The notes beneath the pieces are model-generated. The model ran no database searches, was not told the DNA's origin, and worked only from the letters and a program-made list of their open reading frames with translations. Positions 34,151 to 44,043 of a DNA stretch of 64,000 nt are shown one piece after another. The DNA lies in contig DWWP01000015.1 in the NCBI GenBank assembly GCA_019119635.1, positions 1-64,000 of the forward strand. The letters are read 5' to 3'. Position numbers and translations under genes: made by a program. Position 1 is the stretch's first letter, and each line of letters starts with the position of its first letter. The DNA comes from Candidatus Dietzia intestinipullorum. GTDB lineage: Bacteria; Actinomycetota; Actinomycetes; Mycobacteriales; Mycobacteriaceae.

Positions 34151-34205
34151 GACCCTCGCGGTGCGCTGCCGGATTGGTCCAATCCGCCAGCGCACCGCGA
34201 GGGTC
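34151..34205. repeat. 55-bp palindrome, 27-bp arms (26/27 matched) with 1-nt centre
   Basis: gaccctcgcggtgcgctgccggattgg-t-ccaatccgccagcgcaccgcgagggtc. Confidence 0.85.
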
Positions 34206-34311
34206 CGCGTACAAACCCGCAACGCGCCCCGGAGGGTGCCACTCCAGCGCGCTCGCCGCCCCCGCACTGACCGAAACCCGTGACAATCGTTGACGCCCCC
34301 GTCGGTCCAAT

Positions 34312-34335
34312 GGTTAACTACTCGAGTAACTAACC
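34312..34335. promoter_or_regulatory. Candidate GntR (YtrA-like) operator
   Basis: ggttaactactcgagtaactaacc, 10 of 12 base pairs symmetric, just upstream of GntR gene. Confidence 0.55.
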
Positions 34336-34350
34336 GACCAACCGAAGGGG

Positions 34351-34722
34351 GTGGCGCCCGTGGATGACGGCAGACCGCTCTTCGTGCAGATCGCCGTACA
34401 GATCGAGGCCTCGGTCCTGGACGGCTCCCTCGCGGAGGGCGAACGCGCGCCGTCGACCAACGAACTCGCGAGCTTCCACCGCATCAATCCGGCCACCGCG
34501 GCCAAGGGGATCAATCTCCTCGTGGATCGCGGCATCCTCGTCAAACGTAGAGGCCTGGGGATGTTCGTCGCCGAGGGTGCCCGGGACCTATTGCGAGGAG
34601 AACGACAGCAGCGCTTCGCGGATCACTTCGTCGCCCCGATGCTCGCCGAGGCCCGTGCCATCGGGCTGAGCCCGGAGGACGTCGTCGACCTGATCCGCAC
34701 CCACCAACCACTTCCCCGGTGA
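34351..34722 (+). CDS. GntR family transcriptional regulator (YtrA-like)
   Basis: 'PLFVQIAVQIEASVLDGSLAEGERAPSTNELASFHRINPATAAKGINLLVDRGILVKRRGLGMFV'. Confidence 0.9.
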   Translation: MAPVDDGRPLFVQIAVQIEASVLDGSLAEGERAPSTNELASFHRINPATAAKGINLLVDRGILVKRRGLGMFVAEGARDLLRGERQQRFADHFVAPMLAEARAIGLSPEDVVDLIRTHQPLPR

Positions 34723-34736
34723 AGGAGAAGGCGTCC

Positions 34737-35678
34737 ATGAACAACGCCGTCGAGGTCACAGACCTCACACGCAGACACAAGTCCTCCATTGCACTCGACG
34801 GCGTGAGCGTGTCGCTGCAGGACGGGGTCATCCACGGCCTTCTCGGCCGCAACGGCGCCGGCAAGACCTCGCTCATGTCGATCGCGTCAGGCCAGGACTG
34901 GCCCACCTCGGGCACGGTCACGGTCTTCGGCGACCGCCCACACGAGAACGAACACGTACTCCCCCGCATCTGCTTTGTCCGCGAGGACCAGAAGTACATC
35001 GAGGACTCGTACGCACGCCACGCGTTCGCGGCAGCCGCCATGGCCTTCCCGAATTGGGACGAGGCTTTGGCCGACCGCCTGGCCCGGGACTTCGGGATTC
35101 CGCAGAAGACGCGCATCAAGAAGATGTCGCGTGGCCAGCGGTCGGCGGTCGCGGTGACCATCGGGATCGCCTCCCGCGCCGACGTCACCTTCTTCGACGA
35201 GCCCTACATGGGCCTGGACGCCGTCGCCCGGCAGTTGTTCTACGACCGACTGCTCTCCGACTACGCCGAGCACCCCCGCACCATCGTCCTGTCCTCCCAC
35301 CTCATCGACGAGATCGCGCACCTGATCGAGAACGTGGTGCTCATCGACCGCGGCCGGATCATGCTCGACGAGCCTGTCGACGAGCTGCGGGGACGCGCGG
35401 TCACGCTCATCGGCGCCGAGGACACCGTCCGCGAGCTCACCGACTTCCGGCAGGTCCTGCACTCCGAGTCCCTGGGCCGCATGGCCAGGACCACCGTGCT
35501 GGGCGCGCTGGAGGATCACGAGCAGGAACGCGCCCGAGCCCGCGGGGTCGAGGTACTCCCGGTGTCCCTGCAGCAGCTGATCGTCCACCTGACGTCCGGC
35601 GCCGGAACCGACGGGTCGGAGCCCGGTGACGCGGCGGCAGCCCATCTCACCCGCACTGACTCGGAGGTCGCATCATGA
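34737..35678 (+). CDS. ABC transporter ATP-binding protein
   Basis: 'LLGRNGAGKTSLMSIASG', 'MSRGQRSAVAVTIGIASRADVTFFDEPYMGLD'; gaaggag SD-like upstream. Confidence 0.93.
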   Translation: MNNAVEVTDLTRRHKSSIALDGVSVSLQDGVIHGLLGRNGAGKTSLMSIASGQDWPTSGTVTVFGDRPHENEHVLPRICFVREDQKYIEDSYARHAFAAAAMAFPNWDEALADRLARDFGIPQKTRIKKMSRGQRSAVAVTIGIASRADVTFFDEPYMGLDAVARQLFYDRLLSDYAEHPRTIVLSSHLIDEIAHLIENVVLIDRGRIMLDEPVDELRGRAVTLIGAEDTVRELTDFRQVLHSESLGRMARTTVLGALEDHEQERARARGVEVLPVSLQQLIVHLTSGAGTDGSEPGDAAAAHLTRTDSEVAS

Positions 35679-36448
35679 GCGCCACCACCACCGCCGGCCC
35701 GGCCGCCGGCACCGCCCCCGCCACGTGGGCGTCGCGGATCCCGGCCGCGTTCCGGCTACAGTTCGTCGTCTCCAGCAACTTCCTGTTCGTCCCCGCCGTC
35801 GTGTTCGTTCTGGTCTGGGCGATCGCGATCGGGGTCACACTGTGGGTCCACGAGCTCGCCGACGGTCGCGTTCCGGCCGAGGAGCCGATGTACGGCGGCG
35901 CCTCCCAGGCCGCGGTGTGGACGCTGGGGTTCATGGCCGCGTACACGGTCACGCAGACACTGCCGTTCGCCATGGCGCTCAGCTTCAGCCGCCGGACGTT
36001 CGTCGTGGGCGCGTACCTGGCGTTCGCGGCGGTGTCGGTGGGATTCGGCGTGGCGTACACAGCCGCAGCCTGGATCGAGCGGGTGACCGACGGGTTCGGC
36101 ATCCACGCCTACCAGTTCGACCTGCCGTTCATGACCGCCGGTCACGGCCTGCCCGGGGCGGGCCTGCTCGCCGCGACGCTGACCTTCGCTGTCATGGTCG
36201 TGGCCTTCCTTGTTGCCGCGGTGTTCCGTCGCGTCTCGGTCCTGAGCTTCTGGACACTGACCATAGCGATCGGGGCCGCGCTCGCCGCGGCGGTGCTCCT
36301 GCTGGTCCAGAACGTCGGATGGTCCGCGATCGGGGAATGGTTCACGGCGCAGACGGCGCTGACCGGCTCGGCGTACTTCCTCGGTGTCGCCGCGGTCGCC
36401 GCCGTGCTCGGATACCTGGCCCTGCGCAGGGCGACCCCGGTGAGCTGA
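35675..36448 (+). CDS. ABC transporter permease-like membrane protein
   Basis: 6-TM protein, 4-nt overlap with ATP-binding gene. Confidence 0.75.
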   Translation: MSATTTAGPAAGTAPATWASRIPAAFRLQFVVSSNFLFVPAVVFVLVWAIAIGVTLWVHELADGRVPAEEPMYGGASQAAVWTLGFMAAYTVTQTLPFAMALSFSRRTFVVGAYLAFAAVSVGFGVAYTAAAWIERVTDGFGIHAYQFDLPFMTAGHGLPGAGLLAATLTFAVMVVAFLVAAVFRRVSVLSFWTLTIAIGAALAAAVLLLVQNVGWSAIGEWFTAQTALTGSAYFLGVAAVAAVLGYLALRRATPVS

Positions 36449-36467
36449 CGGGCACCGCCGTACCCGG

Positions 36468-37544
36468 CTACTGCGGCGCCGCGCAGATCGCCCCGGGCGG
36501 CACACCGCGGCGACGCAGTTCGCGCTCGGCCCGCTCGAGCCCACCGTGTTCGAGGGCGGCCAGCGTGCTGCGGCCGGACCAGACCGGGCGCCCGAAGCGG
36601 CTCACCTCGACGTCCAGCTCACTGGCCAGGTGCTCGATCGCGCCCGCGGTGTTGCGCCCCTCCGACGGCAGTGGCACGGGCAGGACGTGGGCCCGCCCGA
36701 GCGGTGCCCGGCCGGTCACGCGGACCCGCCAGCCGTAGCCGCGCCCGTCGAGCAGCCAGTGGTCGTCGGCCACGTCGGCCCTCACCGGGGACAGGCCCGG
36801 GTTGCCCAGCCGCAGGACCCGCCCGTCGGGCAGTCGCACCACGAGTGCGGTCACCTCGGTGTGCACCGGCCCGGCGTAGACCTGCCCGCCGGCGAACGCC
36901 ACGACCGCCCCCGGATCGGCGAACCCGTGCGCCTGCCCCCACCACCACGAGCCCGGGAACCCCTCGCGGCCCCAGTTCTTCTCGCCGTAGACGTCGGCAC
37001 CGTCGAACTCCCACCGCTCGCCGTCGAGCTCGGCCCAGCCGCGTGCGGACCCGCCAAGCAGCCACGGGTGCCAGTACTGGTTGAGCCCCGGGATCACCTG
37101 CGCCGCGCTCGAGCCACCGACCAGCGGGTTCGGCCAGGGCACCGGGTCGGTCACCGTCACGTGCAGCCGCGCGCCCTCGCCCAGGTCCACCCGCACCCCG
37201 TCGGCGTCGTAGTGGAACAGCTCACCGGACCGGGCGCCCAGCCTGTCGGGGTCGGCCCAGCCGTGCGGCGCGGCCTCGACCCGCAGGGACGACGACAGAG
37301 GTGACGACGACGAGGTCCGCGCGCCCTCTCCCGCAGCTCCGCCGATCGCGTGCGACCCCAGCCCGAGCGTGGCCCAGTGCCCCTCCGGCCCCCGGTTGAC
37401 GCCGATGAGCGCGATCACGACCCGCCCGCGCTCGTGATCGGTCACCCGGAGGAAGTAGCCCTCCATCGCCACCCCGTGCGCGCGCAGCGGGTCGCCGAGG
37501 GGCGGGTCCGCCCCGCTCGCTCGGTAGCGTCGCACCAGGCTCAT
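36468..37544 (-). CDS. Tocopherol cyclase-like family protein
   Basis: 'GLNQYWHPWLLGGSARGWAELDGERWEFDGADVYGEKNWGREGFPGSWWWGQAHGF'. Confidence 0.75.
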   Translation of the reverse strand: MSLVRRYRASGADPPLGDPLRAHGVAMEGYFLRVTDHERGRVVIALIGVNRGPEGHWATLGLGSHAIGGAAGEGARTSSSSPLSSSLRVEAAPHGWADPDRLGARSGELFHYDADGVRVDLGEGARLHVTVTDPVPWPNPLVGGSSAAQVIPGLNQYWHPWLLGGSARGWAELDGERWEFDGADVYGEKNWGREGFPGSWWWGQAHGFADPGAVVAFAGGQVYAGPVHTEVTALVVRLPDGRVLRLGNPGLSPVRADVADDHWLLDGRGYGWRVRVTGRAPLGRAHVLPVPLPSEGRNTAGAIEHLASELDVEVSRFGRPVWSGRSTLAALEHGGLERAERELRRRGVPPGAICAAPQ

Positions 37545-37738
37545 GCCCCAACCGTCGCACAGTCCGGGCGGCCTCTCCATCGAAAAGACGGTTCCGCAGG
37601 CCCGCCTCCCGGGCGACCTGTGTGAGACGCCCTTCTGGACGGGCGGCTCGACCTGGACGGGGCGTTTCCGGCCGACTGTGGCGGCACATAGGGTGGAGCC
37701 GTGAACCTCTCCCGCCCCGCACTCCCGGACCCCACCGC

Positions 37739-38230
37739 ATGACCGCCGCGCAGACCGGACTCGGCCTGCGCCCACCACGTGAGCGCGTGGACCTTCGCTG
37801 CCGGCGCTGGTGGACGGCACAGGTGGCGATCTGGATGGTGGCGCCCGTCCCGGTCCTGCTCGTGGCGACGTTCTTCACGCCCGTGTTCGTCCTGGTCGCC
37901 GCGATCTGGGTGGTGGCGGCCATCGCCGCGCTGGTCGTGGTGCCCCGCGTGCGGTGGGCGATCCACCGCTGGGAGGCCACCGACCAGGCCATCTACAGCC
38001 GTAGTGGCTTGTTCTGGGAGGAGTGGCGGGCCGCTCCCCTGTCCCGGGTCCAGACGGTCGACAAGACGCGCGGGCCGCTGCAGCGGCTGTTCGGACTGGC
38101 GACGGTCGTGGTGACCACGGCCTCGTCCAAGGGCGCGGTCCGCATCAGCGCCCTGGACGCCGACGCGGCCGAGGAGATGGTCGACCGACTCACCCTGCTC
38201 GCCGAGGACGACCAGCGGGACGCCACATGA
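37739..38230 (+). CDS. PH (bPH2/YdbS-like) domain membrane protein
   Basis: 'IYSRSGLFWEEWRAAPLSRVQTVDKTRGPLQRLFGLATVVVTTASSKGAVRISALD'. Confidence 0.85.
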   Translation: MTAAQTGLGLRPPRERVDLRCRRWWTAQVAIWMVAPVPVLLVATFFTPVFVLVAAIWVVAAIAALVVVPRVRWAIHRWEATDQAIYSRSGLFWEEWRAAPLSRVQTVDKTRGPLQRLFGLATVVVTTASSKGAVRISALDADAAEEMVDRLTLLAEDDQRDAT

Positions 38231-39807
38231 GCCGGCCGGCAGAACCGCCCTGGACACCCGCCGACCCCGCCGGGGCCCCCGCCGATCCTCCTGCGGGACC
38301 GTGGCGCGCGCCCACTGGTCCCACCCGTGCGCCCGACGATCCCACCGAGGACTGGCGGCGTCTGGACCCGCGCACCATCTCCGCGTCCGCCGTCCTCGCC
38401 GCGGGCGCCCTGGTCGTCGCCGCGGTCCCCGTCGGGCTCGGCCTGCTGCTCGGCGGCGTCGGCATCGGCTGGGTGCTGCTGTGGACGATCGGCGGGGTGC
38501 TCCTGGGCTCCGCGGCGACCGCGGTAGCCGAGGCGATCCGTCTGGCCGTCACCGGCTACCGCGTCGACGCGCACCGCATCGACCGGCGTGTCCGGTTCCT
38601 GTCCAGCACCACCAACAGCATCTCCACCGGCCGGGTGCGCAACGTCGAGATCACCGCCGACGTGGTCCAGCGCCGGCTGGGGATCGCCACGGTCAAGCTG
38701 GCCAGCGGAGAGACGGACGGCTCTCGCCTCACGCTGGCCGCGCTGGATCGCGCCACGGCCGAGGAGCTGCGCACCCACGTGCTGGCCGGGCGCGCCGGGG
38801 CGGAGACCTCCGAGATCGCCCGACTGGACCCGGGCTGGGTCCGCTACGCCCCCGCGAGCCTGATGACGCCGCTGTTCGGTCTCGTCGGCATCGGCCTGGT
38901 ATTCCAGGTGGCGAGCTGGTTCAACGCCGTCCCCGCACTGGTGGACTGGGTCTGGGAGCGGATCGGCACGCTGCCGTGGGCGCTCATCGGCGTGGGCGGC
39001 GTGGCCCTGGCCGCGGTGGTCGGGGTGGTCACCTCGGTCGTGATCTTCGTGGAGAGCTGGTGGGGCCTGCGCCTGGACCACCACCGGGACGGCTCCCTCG
39101 AACTGCGGCGCGGCCTGCTGGTGGGCCGGCACACCTCGTTCGACGGCACCCGGATCCGCGGCGCCACGTTGTACGAACCGCCGGGTTTTCGCGCCCTGGG
39201 CGCCGCCCGGCTCGACGTGATCGCCACGGGCGTCGGCACAGGTAAGGACGAGAGCGGCAAGCAGAAGCAGAGTCCGGCGTTGATCCCCGCCTCGCCGCGC
39301 GATGTGCCCGCGGGGGTGGCCGCGACGGTCCTCGGCGAGCCGGTCCCCACCCTGTTCCGCGCGCATCCCCCCGCGGCCCGACGACGACGAGCCGTCCGCG
39401 CACTCGCCGCGACCCTGGCGCTCACGGTGCTCGGCCTCGTGCCCGCGCTTATCTGGCCGTGGCTGTGGTGGGTCCCGGTGGCGGTCCTCGCGGTCAGCTC
39501 GGCCGTGGCGGCCTGGGTGGTGATCGATAACTACCGCGGCCTGGGCCACGCGACCACCGACTCCACGGTCGCGCTGCGGAAGGGCTCGGTCCTGCGTGGC
39601 ACCGACCTGTTGCGCCGGGAGGGCGTGCTGGGCTGGAATCTGCGGCGCACCCCGTTCCAGAAGCGGGCCGGGCTGGTGACCATGGTGGCCACCTCCGCGG
39701 GCGGGACCGGGGCGTTCCGCCTCCCCGACGTGGGCGAGGGCGACGCCCGCGGCATCGCGGCGACCGCCGGGGACGTCTGGGAGCACCTCCGGGAACCGCA
39801 GGCCTGA
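38227..39807 (+). CDS. PH (YdbT-like) domain membrane protein
   Basis: Repeated 'RRVRFLSSTTNSISTGRVRNVEITADVVQRRLGIATVKLAS' modules with TM pairs; 4-nt overlap with upstream gene. Confidence 0.85.
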   Translation: MSRPAEPPWTPADPAGAPADPPAGPWRAPTGPTRAPDDPTEDWRRLDPRTISASAVLAAGALVVAAVPVGLGLLLGGVGIGWVLLWTIGGVLLGSAATAVAEAIRLAVTGYRVDAHRIDRRVRFLSSTTNSISTGRVRNVEITADVVQRRLGIATVKLASGETDGSRLTLAALDRATAEELRTHVLAGRAGAETSEIARLDPGWVRYAPASLMTPLFGLVGIGLVFQVASWFNAVPALVDWVWERIGTLPWALIGVGGVALAAVVGVVTSVVIFVESWWGLRLDHHRDGSLELRRGLLVGRHTSFDGTRIRGATLYEPPGFRALGAARLDVIATGVGTGKDESGKQKQSPALIPASPRDVPAGVAATVLGEPVPTLFRAHPPAARRRRAVRALAATLALTVLGLVPALIWPWLWWVPVAVLAVSSAVAAWVVIDNYRGLGHATTDSTVALRKGSVLRGTDLLRREGVLGWNLRRTPFQKRAGLVTMVATSAGGTGAFRLPDVGEGDARGIAATAGDVWEHLREPQA

Positions 39808-39886
39808 CCCCGCCCGAGGGCAGGCCGGGCGGCGCCCGGGGCCGGCCGCCCGTCGTCCGGGGACGAGCCGCGCACCGCCCTCGGGC

Positions 39887-40558
39887 TCAGTCGGCGTCGG
39901 TGGGGCGCACGTCCGTCGCCGGGTCGAGCTTGCGCAGGAGGCTCGGCGCGAGCTCCTTCTGGTCGATCTCGGCGAGCAGGCGGCGCGCCTCGTCGTCGTC
40001 GACCCCCTCGAAGATCCTCCCGATGGTCACCCCGTGCGCGGGCACGGAGACCACGGTGACCTCGTCGCCGGCCGAGACCGGCCCGGCGGCGAGCACGCGC
40101 GCGTACGCGCCCGGGCGGCCCTCCTCGGTGAACCGGCGCACCCACCTGGGGCGCTCGACGCGGCGGGCGAACGTCTGGCACGGGATGCGCGGCGTGGTGA
40201 TCTCCAGGGTCGGCCCCGCCGCACCCACCCGGAGCACCGTCCCGATCACCAGGCGCGAGGTGTCCACGTCGTCGAGGCGGAGGTTCTCACCGAAGTAGCC
40301 GGGCGGGATGGGGCCGCCGAATTCCCCGGACCAGGGCGCGACATCGGAATCCGACAGGAGGTAGACGGCCTTCCACGGCCCGCCGTGGTGCTCGCGGTCC
40401 GCCTGGACGTCGCCGTGCAGGCCGTACTCGCGGACGTGCACCGGCCCCTCGACCGGGCGCTTGTCGATCGCCGTCACTCCGACTCGCCCGCTGTCCGGGA
40501 GCAACTGCTCCACCACGCACACCGAGCGCACCGCGAACGACTGCCCTGCTGTGGTCAT
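39887..40558 (-). CDS. MOSC domain protein
   Basis: 'GLHGDVQADREHHGGPWKAVYLLS', 'GYFGENLRLDDVDTSRLVIGTVLRVG', 'EITTPRIPCQTFARR'. Confidence 0.9.
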   Translation of the reverse strand: MTTAGQSFAVRSVCVVEQLLPDSGRVGVTAIDKRPVEGPVHVREYGLHGDVQADREHHGGPWKAVYLLSDSDVAPWSGEFGGPIPPGYFGENLRLDDVDTSRLVIGTVLRVGAAGPTLEITTPRIPCQTFARRVERPRWVRRFTEEGRPGAYARVLAAGPVSAGDEVTVVSVPAHGVTIGRIFEGVDDDEARRLLAEIDQKELAPSLLRKLDPATDVRPTDAD

Positions 40559-41322
40559 TTGCCGAATCTCCTGTTCCGCGCGCCGTAGTCCCGCAACGCC
40601 CGCAGAAAATCCACGCGGCGGAACGACGGCCAGTACGCCTCGGTGAACCAGATCTCCGAGTACGCGCTCTGCCACAACATGAAGCCGGACAGTCGCTGTT
40701 CCCCGGAGGTGCGGATCACCAGGTCGGGATCCGGCTGCCCGGAGGTGTACAGGTGCTCGCCGATCGCCTCGACGGTGATCCCCTCGACCAGTTCCGCACC
40801 GGTCCTGCCCTCCGCGAGCAGCCGCTCCACCAGGTCCCTGGCGGCGTCGGCGATCTCGTGCCGGCCCCCGTACCCGATCGCCACGTTGACCTTGCACCCC
40901 GGCCGGCCCGCGCTGGTGCGCTCGGCCGCCTGGAGTCGCTCGGCCATCCAGTCGGGCAGGATCTCCGGGCGACCGACGGGCCGCACCTCCCAGTTGCGTT
41001 CGGGGCCGGTGATCTCGTCCACCACGTCCGCGATCACCTGGAGCAGCTCGTCGATCTCCTGCTGGTCGCGCGCCAGGTTCTCGGTGCTCAGCAGGTAGAT
41101 GGTGACCACCTCGACGCCGAGCTCGTCGCACCAGCCCAGCATCTCGGCGATCTTGACGGCCCCCGCCCGGTAGCCCTGGGCGACGTCGGTGAAGCCGGCC
41201 TCCTTGGCCCACCGCCGGTTGCCGTCCGCCATCACGGCGACGTGCCGGGGCAGCCTGGACTCGTCGAGCGAGGCGCGCAGGCGTTTCTCGTAGAGCGAGT
41301 ACAGAGGATGGGAGGCGACCAC
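40555..41322 (-). CDS. Isoprenyl (cis-prenyl) transferase, UppS family
   Basis: 'PRHVAVMADGNRRWAKEAGF', 'DLVIRTSGEQRLSGFMLWQSAYSEIWFTEAYWPSFR'. Confidence 0.95.
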   Translation of the reverse strand: MVASHPLYSLYEKRLRASLDESRLPRHVAVMADGNRRWAKEAGFTDVAQGYRAGAVKIAEMLGWCDELGVEVVTIYLLSTENLARDQQEIDELLQVIADVVDEITGPERNWEVRPVGRPEILPDWMAERLQAAERTSAGRPGCKVNVAIGYGGRHEIADAARDLVERLLAEGRTGAELVEGITVEAIGEHLYTSGQPDPDLVIRTSGEQRLSGFMLWQSAYSEIWFTEAYWPSFRRVDFLRALRDYGARNRRFGK

Positions 41323-41331
41323 GCGGAGATT

Positions 41332-42414
<1,083 letters not shown>

Positions 42415-42516
42415 GGCGTTCCAGCTCCTGGTGCTCTCGGTGCGACGGGCCGGATGCCGTGGTCCCTCGGTGCCCTCGACCGCACCCGGGCCCGCCTGGT
42501 TCTTCCAAATGGCGGA

Positions 42517-42542
42517 AGGCGGCGACCATGTGGTCACCGCCT
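42517..42542 (-). promoter_or_regulatory. Stem-loop (11-bp stem, one G-U) in DAHP synthase leader
   Basis: RNA 5' AGGCGGUGACC-ACAU-GGUCGCCGCCU 3'. Confidence 0.5.
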
Positions 42543-42569
42543 CTGGGCTCCGGGTGTCGGGACGTCCGT

Positions 42570-42647
42570 CTAGCGGACGCGTGCGCTCGCGGCGCGGGCT
42601 CCACCCGGAGCCCACATAAAGCGCCAATATGCGCGAGCGTTCGACAT
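42570..42647 (-). CDS. Candidate attenuator leader peptide (25 aa) upstream of DAHP synthase
   Basis: MSNARAYWRFMWAPGGARAASARVR*; GGTGGA SD-like 4 nt before ATG; aromatic cluster YWRFMW. Confidence 0.55.
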   Translation of the reverse strand: MSNARAYWRFMWAPGGARAASARVR

Positions 42648-42792
42648 GCGATCCACCGTAGCAGGGATCCGCCGTGCGCGCCGTCGACGGTCGGAGGGCC
42701 CCACGGGTGACGGGGAATACCATCGCCGTCCCTTTTGTTTGACATGTCAGCAAGTTAGGATGAAGCACGACAACCGACGGAAGGCCATCACC

Positions 42793-44043
42793 ATGCAGTT
42801 CGGAATCTTCTCCATCACCGACATGACCCCGGACCCCCACACGGGGCGGGTACCCACCGAACACGAGCGGCTCGAGCAGGTGGTGGACTACGCGGTCCAG
42901 GCCGAGCAGGTGGGCCTCGACGTCTTCGCCCTGGGCGAGCACCACAACCCGCCCTTCGTCACCTCCTCCCCCACCACCACGCTGGGCTACATCGCGGGCA
43001 GGACCTCGGAGATCCTCCTGTCCACGGCGACCACGCTGATCACCACCAACGACCCGGTGAAGATCGCCGAGGACTACGCCATGCTGCAGCACCTGTCCGG
43101 CGGCCGCGTCGACCTGACCATGGGACGCGGCAACACCGGCCCGGTCTACCCCTGGTTCGGGCAGGACATCCGCGAGGGCCTGCCGCTGGCCATCGAGAAC
43201 TACGACCTGCTCCACCGGCTGTGGCACGAGGACGTGGTGAACTGGGAGGGCAAGTACCGCACACCGCTGCAGCAGTTCACGTCCACCCCGCGGCCGATGG
43301 ACGGCGTCGCACCGTTCGTGTGGCACGGCTCCATCCGCTCGCCACAGATCGCCGAGCAGGCCGCCTATTACGGCGACGGCTTCTTCCACAACAACATCTT
43401 CTGGCCGATCAGCCACACCAAGCAGATGGTGGAGCTGTACCGGCGCCGCTACGAGCACTACGGCCACGGCGCGGCAGACCAGGCGATCGTCGGCCTCGGC
43501 GGGCAGTTCTTCGCGCGCGCCAACAGCCAGGACGCCGTGGACGAGTTCCGCCCCTACTTCGACAACGCCCCCGTCTACGGCCACGGCCCGTCGATGGAGG
43601 ACTTCACCGCGCAGACCCCGCTCACCGTGGGATCCCCGCAGCAGGTGATCGACCGCTACATGACCATGCGCGAGCACGTCGGCGACTTCCAGCGCCAGAT
43701 GTTCCTCGTCGACCACGCGGGCCTGCCCCGCAAGACGGTCATGGAGCAGATCGAGATCCTCGGTACCGAGATCGTCCCGGTCCTGCGCCGCGAGCTGGAC
43801 GCCCTGCGCCCGGCCCACGTGCCGGAGGGTCCGACGCACGCGGCGCGCGTGGCCGCCCGGGACGCCGACCTGGCAGCGTCCGGCGAGCCCGCCTACTCCG
43901 ATGCCTACCGCTTCGGCACCGGCGACAACTGGACCGGCCTGACCGTCGAGGGGGGCCGGCGCGCCCGCGAGGAGTCGCTCGCCCGCGCCCGTCGTTCCGA
44001 GGCCCGCCTGTCGGAGGCGCCGGCCGGAAAGGAGACCAAGTGA
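42793..44043 (+). CDS. LLM-class (luciferase-like) flavin-dependent monooxygenase
   Basis: 'MQFGIFSITDMTPDPHTGRVPTEHERLEQVVDYAVQAEQVGLDVFALGEHHNPPF'. Confidence 0.92.
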   Translation: MQFGIFSITDMTPDPHTGRVPTEHERLEQVVDYAVQAEQVGLDVFALGEHHNPPFVTSSPTTTLGYIAGRTSEILLSTATTLITTNDPVKIAEDYAMLQHLSGGRVDLTMGRGNTGPVYPWFGQDIREGLPLAIENYDLLHRLWHEDVVNWEGKYRTPLQQFTSTPRPMDGVAPFVWHGSIRSPQIAEQAAYYGDGFFHNNIFWPISHTKQMVELYRRRYEHYGHGAADQAIVGLGGQFFARANSQDAVDEFRPYFDNAPVYGHGPSMEDFTAQTPLTVGSPQQVIDRYMTMREHVGDFQRQMFLVDHAGLPRKTVMEQIEILGTEIVPVLRRELDALRPAHVPEGPTHAARVAARDADLAASGEPAYSDAYRFGTGDNWTGLTVEGGRRAREESLARARRSEARLSEAPAGKETK

